Part shown: piece by piece, positions 57,792 through 64,000 of the stretch
How positions within the stretch are numbered: the first letter of the stretch is position 1
How the letters are laid out: each line of letters begins with the position of its first letter
DNA from: Hyalangium gracile
GTDB taxonomy: Bacteria > Myxococcota > Myxococcia > Myxococcales > Myxococcaceae
Assembly: GCF_020103725.1 (NCBI RefSeq)
Contig: NZ_JAHXBG010000039.1
Location: 31,610 to 95,609, forward strand
Direction of reading: 5' to 3'
Length of the DNA: 64,000 nt
Translations under genes and position numbers: made by a program
Notes under the pieces: generated by a model
What the model saw: only the letters and a program-made list of their open reading frames with translations
Told to the model about the DNA's origin: nothing
Databases searched by the model: none

Positions 57792-59039
57792 CTACCCCGA
57801 GCGCTCGAGCACGGCCGCGAAGAAGGCATCGGTCCCCTGGCGGTGGGGGGCGCAGACGAAGAACCCCTCCTGGACACACTCGGGACGGAGCCACCCTGCC
57901 CCGGGAGGCACGAGTCGGAAGTCCGTCCGTTGGAGGAGGAAGCCGGCCACGAGGTCCTGGTTCTCGGCGCGGTTCACGGTGCAGGTGGCGTAGACGAGCC
58001 GCCCCCCTGGACGGACCAGGTCCGCCGCTCGGGAGAGCAGCTCGCGCTGGACGGGGACGAAGTCCGAGAGGACGGAGGGGGCCTTGAGGAAGCGGAGGTC
58101 CGGCCCTCGGCGGAGGGAGCCCAGCTCGGAGCACGGGGCATCCACGAAGACGCGGTCCACGGAGAGGCCCGAGGGGGGCGCGCGGAGGACATGAAGGTTG
58201 GAGAGGCCGGCGCGGGAGCACCGCTGCATGAGGCGGTCGAGCCGCTCGGCGTCGGAGTCGTAGGCGAGGAGCCGGCCCTGGTTCTCCATGGCGCCGCCGA
58301 GCAGGAGCGTCTTGCCCCCGGCGCCGGCACAGAGGTCGAGCACGGCCTCCCCGGGGCGGGCCTCCACGAGCAGGCCCAGGAGCTGGCTGCCCTCGTCCTG
58401 GACCTCGAAGAGGCCCTGCTGGAGGGCTGGGAGGCCATAGAGGTTGGGCCGGGGCCCCACCACCTGGAGGGCGAGCGGGCTCCAGGAGCCGGGCCGGGTC
58501 TCCACCCCCTCGGAGCGCAGACGCTGGGCGAGGGCCTCACGGGAGGTCCGCAGGGAGTTCACCCGCAGCGTGATGGGGCCGGGGACATTGAGGTGGGCAC
58601 AGAAGTCCTCGGCCTCGGGCCCCCACTCCCGGGAGAAGTGGTCAGCGAGCCAATCCGGGAGGGAGGCCCGGAGGGCCAGGGACGGGGGCTCCTGGGTAAC
58701 GAGCGCGGGGGAGGCCTCCACCCCGGCCAGAGAGGCCGCCTCGGCCTGGGGGACGCCGGCGAGCCCATGGAGGAGCGCATAGAGGAGCCAGGGGGCGGGA
58801 GCGTCGGGCCGCCCCAGCAGGTAGCCGAGTCGGCGGCGCCAGAGGCCCACATTGAAGGTTGCCTCCTTGAGGGCCTGGCGCTGCTCCCGGGAGAGGGAGC
58901 GATGCCCACGGAGGGTGCGATCCAGGACGCGCTCGGCGGGGGAGCCGGCGAGGACCTGGGAGAGGGCTTCGGAGGCAACGGGGGCGATTCCGGCGAGGCC
59001 GGACCAGGGCTGGGAGCGCAGGCGAGCGAGCGGATCCAA
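57792..59039 (-). CDS. RsmB/NOP2-family rRNA cytosine methyltransferase
   Basis: A 415-residue protein. The N-terminal 140 residues resemble the NusB-like domain of RsmB (LDRTLRGHRSLSREQRQALK). The methyltransferase part has VLDLCAGAGGKTLLLGGAME (SAM site), RVFVDAPCSELGSLRRGPDL (DAPCS, motif IV cysteine) and RLVYATCTVNRAENQDLVAG (TCT, catalytic cysteine). It methylates a cytosine C5 in rRNA. It lies at the head of the minus-strand operon, 39 bp before the LD-carboxypeptidase gene. Confidence 0.93.
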   Translation of the reverse strand: MDPLARLRSQPWSGLAGIAPVASEALSQVLAGSPAERVLDRTLRGHRSLSREQRQALKEATFNVGLWRRRLGYLLGRPDAPAPWLLYALLHGLAGVPQAEAASLAGVEASPALVTQEPPSLALRASLPDWLADHFSREWGPEAEDFCAHLNVPGPITLRVNSLRTSREALAQRLRSEGVETRPGSWSPLALQVVGPRPNLYGLPALQQGLFEVQDEGSQLLGLLVEARPGEAVLDLCAGAGGKTLLLGGAMENQGRLLAYDSDAERLDRLMQRCSRAGLSNLHVLRAPPSGLSVDRVFVDAPCSELGSLRRGPDLRFLKAPSVLSDFVPVQRELLSRAADLVRPGGRLVYATCTVNRAENQDLVAGFLLQRTDFRLVPPGAGWLRPECVQEGFFVCAPHRQGTDAFFAAVLERSG

Positions 59040-59119
59040 TCGATCTGTTGACAGGTGAGGCTCCGTTCTCTAGAAATCGTCCTCGTCGCAACGGCCACGG
59101 GTCGCGGCGGCGGACATAT

Positions 59120-59192
59120 TCCCCGATAGCTCAGCTGGTAGAGCGGGTGACTGTTAATCACCATGTCCGTGGTTCGAGTCCACGTCGGGGAG
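59120..59192 (+). tRNA. tRNA-Asn (anticodon GUU)
   Basis: A 73-base tRNA with acceptor arms TCCCCGA/TCGGGGA and discriminator G, D-arm TAGCTCAGCTGGTAGAGC, anticodon loop CTGTTAA (GTT), and T-arm GGTTCGAGTCC. CCA is not encoded. It marks the left edge of the accessory region. Confidence 0.96.
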
Positions 59193-59214
59193 CACAGCAT
59201 GACGGTAGTGGGAG

Positions 59215-59246
59215 AAACCGCGGACCTACGCAGGGCCGCGGTTTTT
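59215..59246 (+). terminator. intrinsic terminator after tRNA-Asn
   Basis: Arms AAACCGCGG (59215-59223) and CCGCGGTTT (59236-59244) form a 9-bp stem with a 12-base loop, followed by TTTCTCGTTTTTT. It is a standard intrinsic terminator 22 bp after the tRNA. Confidence 0.88.
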
Positions 59247-59262
59247 CTCGTTTTTTAGCTCG

Positions 59263-60338
59263 TCATGGCTCATCGCTCGACTCGGGCTCCTTTCTCCCAC
59301 CGGTCTTCGGCGCCACGATGATGCGTTCGCCGTGGACTTCTATGCGCTCTATGAGACGCAGCACGTAGGCGCGGCCTATCTCCTCGCTGCGAACAAGCGT
59401 GCGCCAGGCGTCGAGAACCCGGCCGAGGGGCCAACCACGGCGGCTCGCCATATCCCGCCCGCGTTCCTCGGTGCAGACGATCCGCGTGATCGCCCCCAAG
59501 ACGGCCGCATCCAGCGTCTCGGTCGAGATCCGGAATCCGCTGCACGCTTCCTTCCCGACGCGCAGGAGGTTTCGACAGTTGTAGTACCCATACGTGTAGT
59601 GCCCGTTGATGACCGTCTTGCCGCCGGTCTCATACTGGTAGCTCGCGCCGCACTTCCCGCTCCACGCGAGCCCCTTCAGCAGCTTCGGCCGCGTCGGGGC
59701 CCGACCGGGCGTACGCTTCGGCTCGCGCTCTCCACTGAGTTTCCGCGCGAGCGCCCACGTCTCCGTGTCGAGGATCGGCTCGACCTTCGTCGGTGGTGCA
59801 CGACGCCGGGGTGCACCTCCACGGGCACGCTCCTGTAGCCATACGGGGCGCGCGCCCCAGGCCAGTACCCCTGTCGCACCGCCTCGCGCATCGCCGCCGA
59901 GGTACGCAGCCCGTTCAGCTCCGACTCGTACTGGTCGATGCACTCGAAGAAGCCCTCCATCAGCTTGCCCACCGGATCATCGGTGAACTCCTGCAGCACC
60001 GACATCACACGAACCCCCGCCTTTCGAAGCTTCGCCTTCATCACCCGCGCGTGCGCCGCATCGCGGGTGAAGCGCGACGTGTGGTGAACCACGATGGTGC
60101 TGATGGTGCTCGTCGGCTTCAGCGCGTCACCAAGGAGCCGCTGCAGCACGGGCCTTCTCCGGTCCGTGCCGGAGGCGCCGGCCTCGATGTACTCCTGCGC
60201 GATGGTGGCGCCATGGCGGACCGCGAACTCGCGGATGGCCTTCTGCTGCGCGGGCAGCGAGAGCTCCCGCTCGGCCTGCTCGGCGGTGCTGACTCGCACG
60301 TAGGCGACCCACTCCGTGCGTTCAGGGCGCTGTCGCAT
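59263..60338 (-). pseudogene. large serine recombinase, frameshifted
   Basis: The N-terminal resolvase domain is read from ATG 60338: WVAYVRVSTAEQAERELSLP with the catalytic Ser, then YIEAGASGTDRRRPVLQRLL and VVHHTSRFTRDAAHARVMKA. The frame continues through APYGYRSVPVEVHP and then loses sense near 59800. The recombinase domain and zinc ribbon continue in another frame (shift of -1): KVEPILDTETWALARKLSGE, KGLAWSGKCGASYQYETGGK and GYYNCRNLLRVGKEACSGFR, to the stop at 59263. One indel near 59790-59830 therefore splits the gene. It is probably dead unless the indel is a sequencing error. It lies 70 bp from tRNA-Asn and marks a former mobile element. Confidence 0.85.
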
Positions 60339-60426
60339 CGCGGGCCTCCCCGGTCTTCGCCTGTTTCGGGTCGAGCACCTTCGCGAGCGCCGACTCGATG
60401 AGCTGCCACTCCCAGGGGGGAGGCAC
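60322..60426 (-). CDS. small open frame before recombinase
   Basis: A 34-residue frame from GTG 60426 (PPPWEWQLIESALAKVLDPK, then QAKTGEARDATAP), overlapping the recombinase start by 17 bp. The overlap suggests coupling. It may be the remnant of a larger accessory gene of the element, as the frame is closed by TAG shortly upstream. No family is recognised and it could be chance. Confidence 0.3.
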   Translation of the reverse strand: MPPPWEWQLIESALAKVLDPKQAKTGEARDATAP

Positions 60427-60558
60427 CCCGAGCGGCCCCTCAGGCCGACAACTTCCAGGTTGAGGTGTCGCTTCCGCCTACGCGTCTGAGGGATGGTGGG
60501 TGTCATCCCCAAGAAACGCTGCTTTCGAGGCCACATTGGGACAACGAAACGACGGGCG

Positions 60559-61644
60559 ATGTCGTTTCCCTACCCTTTCGCGAACGGCTTGAGCTTCCCG
60601 TTCCTGGTGATGGACTGGGTCGAGGGCGTGCACTTGTACGCGTGGGCACGGCAGCGCAAGCTCCACCTCCCACAGGTTGCTCGGGTGCTGGCACAGGTGG
60701 CCCGCGCGTTGGAGGCGCTGCACGCCATGGGTGGAGTGCACCGGGATGTCAAAGGCGGCAACGTGCTGGTGACCCAAGAGGGCCGCGCGGTGCTGACGGA
60801 CTTCGGCTCGGCCATCTACCCGGGGGCGAGCGTGCTGACGCGGCAGGCGACGCCTGTGGGCACGCGGCAGTACTTGAGTCCCCAGGCGCTGCACCACTGG
60901 CAGAGGTTCTGGGGCCGCGCCGCACCTCGCTACGAGGCGGGCTCGGCCGATGACGTCTATGCGCTCGGAGTGACCGCGTGGCGCCTGGTCACGGGCACAT
61001 ACCCTCCCGGTGAACGGGTATCGCCCGAGCTCATGTCTGGCGCATCCCCGGAGATGGGGGCCATTGTCTGCCGGATGCTGGCGGAGGACCCTGCGGATCG
61101 AGGCTCTGCGGGAGCAGCCGCTCAGGCCTTCGAGACGGTAGCAAAGACAGCCGAGCGCACGACGGCTCTCCCGGTTCCCAGGCAAGCAGAGGGTGGTTCT
61201 TCCGCGAGCATGGCTCGCCGAGCGGTGGGGTTGGGGGTGGGGCTTGCTGCAGCGGTCGTGGGCCTGTGGGTGGCCGTCAAGACAGGAGGGATGCAGCAGG
61301 CACAGCTTGTGGACGGGCCCGCTGCGGTGGCGCAAGAGGCACGAGAGCAGGACCAGCCGGATGCCGGAACCACAGGCATGGCGGAAGCCGTCCCTGCAAC
61401 GCGTGTGAATGGGACTCCGCCCATGTCCGAGCAGAAGGGGCTCAGCCTTGAGCTGCCGAAGAACCCTCTGCCAGGTCAGCGCAGACCTCCCTGTGTCAAA
61501 CGTGAGAGCGAGATCAATGGGGGGTGTTGGACGCTGCTGGTCAACATGGAGCCACCGTGTGGCCCTCGTCTCTATGAGTGGAAGCAAGGGTGCTACTGGC
61601 CTGCCTTTGAAGCGCCGCGCCCGCCGACCTCGGATCCGCAGTGA
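60559..61644 (+). pseudogene. Ser/Thr kinase lacking its N-terminal ATP-loop
   Basis: The readable part starts near ATG 60559 in the middle of a kinase N-lobe: FPFLVMDWVEGVHLYAWARQ (hinge region), then GGVHRDVKGGNVLVTQEGRA (catalytic loop), VLTDFGSAIYPGA (DFG), PVGTRQYLSPQAL and SADDVYALGVTAWRLVTGTY. The Gly-rich loop and the beta3 lysine are missing, and no open frame upstream supplies them. A membrane helix (GVGLAAAVVGLWVAV) and a Cys-containing periplasmic tail follow, so the rest is intact. It was probably cut by insertion of the neighbouring element. A catalytically dead kinase-like receptor is the alternative. Confidence 0.78.
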
Positions 61645-61743
61645 GCAGGATGGCGTGTGGTGGATGCCAGAGGTAGACTTCACGCATCGGATTCTTCATG
61701 TGAAGGCTGCATCGTGGCGCACTGGATCAGGGGGGCTTCGCAG

Positions 61744-63012
61744 GTGGACATCGCGGTCCTGACAGTCATCCCGGCAGAGCTGGTGGCAGCACGTGAGGCC
61801 CTGGGAATTGCCGAGAGCGCCCGCTTCAAGGATGAGGTCGGCACCGTCTTCTACCGAGGCCGGGTTCGCTCAGCACGCGCGCGGCGGGATTACGATGTCG
61901 TGCTCACGTGCCTGGGCCGGGCGGGCAATGCGCTCTCTGCTGCCGCCGTGCAGGATGTCATCACCCGGTATCGTCCACAGCTCGTCCTGCTGATGGGGAT
62001 CGCCGCCGGGATGAGGGGCAAGGTTCGCATCGGAGAGGTCGTGTTCTCCGAGCGGGTGGTCGCCTACGAGCCAGCAGCCGTGGCGCGCACACCCGAGGGC
62101 CACTCCCATGTGGAGCCGAGGCCCGAGATCCGAACGGTCTCCCATCGCGTGCAGCAGGACCTGGTCCACTACCGCCCGGACGAGGCGCGCCTGCGAGAGC
62201 GCTTCGAGCAGAGAGGCGGGAGCTTTCCGCTGCCGTCCTCAGGGAACGAGACGCTGTATCAGGCGCATGTGGCCAGCCGGCTGACGGTGAAGCTGGCGAC
62301 GGTGGCGAGCGGGGAGAAGCTGCTGCGCGACCCGGACAAGCTGCGGGAGTTCCGCGCGCTGCATGGGAAGACGGAGGTGGCGGAGATGGAGGCCGCGGGG
62401 CTCATGGAGGCCTGCGAGCGGAGCGGGGCTCCCTGGCTGGTGATCCGGGGGATCTCCGACTTCGGGGACGAGTTCAAGGATGACCGCTTCCATGAGTTCG
62501 CGTCGCGTGCTGCGTCGGTGGTGATGGCGGACTTCATCGAACATGGCCTGGAGCTGGAGAAACGCAGAGGGCCTCGAACCATGGCTGTCGCCGCAGTGGC
62601 GTTGTGGGTCGCCGCCATGGGAGGTGGCGTGGCGTGGGGATCGCTAAGCGGGGGCGAGGAGTCGCAGCCTTCCCATGCGATGGCCTCGGAGCAGGCTGGC
62701 TCGAAGGGTGAGACGAAGCCTGCCACCCCCATCCAGCAAGTGGCTCCCGAGGAGAAGCCGCCATCGTCAGGTGGTTCGAAGCCTCGGCCCGCCGTGGTTC
62801 CTCAGCCCCAGTCGACAAAGGCCGCTCCGGAACCCAGCTCGACGGAGGGGAACCCACCCGCCATGAAGACGAAGATCGGCAACGTCAAGGCGGGAGATGG
62901 CGCCGGACTCAAGGTCGGGAACGTCAAGGGGGAAGGCTCGGCCGACACGCAGGTCGGGGACGTGACCTGCGGCGACAACTGCGTGCTTGAAGCCGGCAAC
63001 AAGGAGGAGTGA
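61744..63012 (+). CDS. nucleoside-phosphorylase-fold protein with membrane anchor and Gly-rich repeats
   Basis: A 422-residue protein from GTG 61744, which follows an AGGGGGG ribosome site; the longer start at 61657 is less likely. Residues 1-270 are a PNP/MTAN-superfamily domain: DIAVLTVIPAELVAAREALG, VVLTCLGRAGNALSAAAVQD, LVLLMGIAAGMRGKVRIGEV, and EVAEMEAAGLMEACERSG with RGISDFGDE. These are the substrate Glu and Asp regions. A membrane helix (MAVAAVALWVAAMGGGVAW) and a Pro/Ser/Lys-rich linker follow. The last 45 residues repeat IGNVKAGDGAGLKVGNVKGE and VGDVTCGDN, a Gly-rich beta-strand repeat. PNP-fold proteins act as nucleotide-degrading effectors in several bacterial defence systems, so a conflict role is possible. 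Confidence 0.8.
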   Translation: MDIAVLTVIPAELVAAREALGIAESARFKDEVGTVFYRGRVRSARARRDYDVVLTCLGRAGNALSAAAVQDVITRYRPQLVLLMGIAAGMRGKVRIGEVVFSERVVAYEPAAVARTPEGHSHVEPRPEIRTVSHRVQQDLVHYRPDEARLRERFEQRGGSFPLPSSGNETLYQAHVASRLTVKLATVASGEKLLRDPDKLREFRALHGKTEVAEMEAAGLMEACERSGAPWLVIRGISDFGDEFKDDRFHEFASRAASVVMADFIEHGLELEKRRGPRTMAVAAVALWVAAMGGGVAWGSLSGGEESQPSHAMASEQAGSKGETKPATPIQQVAPEEKPPSSGGSKPRPAVVPQPQSTKAAPEPSSTEGNPPAMKTKIGNVKAGDGAGLKVGNVKGEGSADTQVGDVTCGDNCVLEAGNKEE

Positions 63013-63017
63013 AGCCC

Positions 63018-64000
63018 GTGTGGAAGAGCTTGATGGCATCCGCGCTGCTGCTGGCCGCCGGGTGCGCCCGTTCCGTGCGAGAGGGGCCGTCTCATCCCAT
63101 TGAGCCCGTGAAGCCAGGGCTGTGCAGAGAGAAACTGGGACCCAGCCCCTTCAAGAATCCACGGGCAGTCCACTTCCTGGTCGCTGACTTCCATGGGGCT
63201 TCCTCGGGGGGAGGTGTGCCGGATTTCTCGGAGACGGTGTCGAAGCAGGTGACGCGGGCGCTGGAGACCTTCAAGGAGGAGGTGCTGCGCAATCCGCAGG
63301 AGTTCGACATCGCGATACCGGAGGGGTCGCTGGAGATCGAGCGGCTCTCGTGCTTCCTGGAGAACCACGAGCAGGCGGAGGCTGCGGCGCGGGAACTGGA
63401 TGCAGATGTGGTGCTCTGGGGGCAGGCGTTCTGCAACGCGGTGTCGCCCGTGGTGGTGAACAACCAGAGCACGACGAGCGTGGGGGACATCTCTGCAGGC
63501 AGTGGCAGTGTGATCCGGATCGGCAACACGGAGGTGAATGCGGGCAAGCCCTACACGGTGTGTCCCAAGGCGACGCTGTACCGCACGGAGCGCAGCTACG
63601 GTCGGGAGAGCGAGAGGGGAGTGGACTTAGCAAGTCTGGGACATCTGGATCTGCCAACGCTGCGTGCGACGGAACCGTTCGTCTTGGTGCAGTTCTCCTT
63701 AGGGCTCCATTTTTATGAGTTGGGTAATTATTGGCTGGCAGCGAGATTCTTTGAAAGGTCGGCCGAGAGAGTGCTGCCTAAGGAACGAGATGCGGCGGGA
63801 CTCAAGCTTGTCCTTGGGCTTGTCTATCTGCACCTACCCAATCTGAGGTTATCGCTTCGATACAGCAAGGAAGCTCTGGAATCCGTGGTTGGCAGCCATC
63901 GCCACTTAGAAAGTGTGCTCATCAACAACATCGGCAGTGCGCTCCAGGAGCAGGGGGACTACGCGGGAGCGCTGGAGCACTACCGGCGAGCGCTGGCGAT
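63018..64000 (+). CDS. TPR lipoprotein, 3' end outside window
   Basis: Starts at GTG 63018, 5 bp after the previous stop, and stays open to the window end (at least 327 residues). The signal VWKSLMASALLLAAGC is a lipobox. Residues about 40-130 look like a nucleotide- or partner-binding alpha/beta domain (VHFLVADFHGASSGGG, ADVVLWGQAFCNAVSP). A stretch TSVGDISAGSGSVIRIGNTE resembles the Gly-rich repeats of the upstream protein. TPRs begin near residue 230 (FSLGLHFYELGNYWLAARFF, LINNIGSALQEQGDYAGALE). Base composition turns AT-rich from about 63620 to 63910, with TTA, TTT and TAT codons rare elsewhere. The close spacing suggests it works with the PNP-fold protein. Confidence 0.75.
   Translation, partial: MWKSLMASALLLAAGCARSVREGPSHPIEPVKPGLCREKLGPSPFKNPRAVHFLVADFHGASSGGGVPDFSETVSKQVTRALETFKEEVLRNPQEFDIAIPEGSLEIERLSCFLENHEQAEAAARELDADVVLWGQAFCNAVSPVVVNNQSTTSVGDISAGSGSVIRIGNTEVNAGKPYTVCPKATLYRTERSYGRESERGVDLASLGHLDLPTLRATEPFVLVQFSLGLHFYELGNYWLAARFFERSAERVLPKERDAAGLKLVLGLVYLHLPNLRLSLRYSKEALESVVGSHRHLESVLINNIGSALQEQGDYAGALEHYRRALA

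Noticed and set aside
59120..59192. tRNA-Asn as the attachment site of the recombinase
   Set aside because: Large serine recombinases seldom use tRNA genes, and I saw no repeat of the tRNA 3' end within the window. The closeness may be chance.
59332..60401. Plus-strand frames opposite the recombinase
   Set aside because: They are antisense to recognisable recombinase motifs and lack ribosome sites.

Overview
The window reads as a chromosomal segment of a high-GC myxobacterium. It carries mglB-mglA, a Glt/Agl-type envelope gene cluster, a WzpB/WzaB-like polysaccharide export pair, many Ser/Thr kinases and TPR lipoproteins, and G/C-ending codons throughout. The gas-vesicle cluster suggests the Archangium/Cystobacter/Stigmatella side of the group rather than Myxococcus; this is an inference. 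All family assignments are made by eye, without database searches.

Layout. 1-4.1 kb: a cut acyltransferase gene, a lipoprotein lipase, and a minus-strand set for polysaccharide or glycolipid work (FAD oxidoreductase, GT2 glycosyltransferase, polysaccharide deacetylase). 4.3-8.6 kb: a 1408-residue zinc-ribbon/proline-repeat/GYF/membrane/TPR protein resembling gliding-motility GltI/GltJ architecture. 8.6-11.2 kb: a translation block with serS, four tRNA-Ser genes covering all six serine codons, tRNA-Arg(ACG), tadA and the SRP RNA. 11.3-12.8 kb: a PYROXD2/phytoene-desaturase-like oxidoreductase.

12.8-22.3 kb: a gas-vesicle cluster in two divergent operons, each starting at a near-perfect sigma54 (-24/-12) promoter. 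One carries gvpA and its paralogues, gvpN, gvpF/L, gvpG, gvpK and two small unknowns. The other carries an Hsp20-like gvpH, two gvpF/L, an unknown 202-residue protein and a CDC48-type AAA ATPase. 22.3-26.5 kb: three envelope proteins of unknown role. 26.6-29.7 kb: dnaX (split over two frames), ybaB and recR, which in many bacteria lie directly after tadA and the SRP RNA.

29.7-35.1 kb: a tightly overlapping minus-strand operon made of an outer-membrane/carboxypeptidase-regulatory-like protein, a FecR-type lipoprotein and a membrane Ser/Thr kinase whose C-terminus is an AgmX/PglI (TonB-like) domain. 35.3-37.7 kb: a lipoprotein polymorphic toxin with a nuclease-like tail, and its probable immunity gene. 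37.8-52.7 kb: a TPR-like protein, mglBA, seven envelope genes of Glt type (TPR, coiled-coil, GltE-like lipoprotein, GltG-like FHA/TonB protein), then the WzpB/WzaB-like pair. 52.8-59.0 kb: a minus-strand operon for rRNA methylation, murein peptide recycling (LD-carboxypeptidase, Mpl, a beta-lactamase-fold hydrolase), a thioredoxin-like lipoprotein and an inositol monophosphatase.

59.1-64.0 kb: tRNA-Asn followed by accessory DNA. It holds a frameshifted serine recombinase, an N-terminally truncated Ser/Thr kinase, a membrane-anchored nucleoside-phosphorylase-fold protein with a Gly-rich repeat tail, and a TPR lipoprotein that runs off the window. The last two form a plausible but unproven conflict or signalling module.
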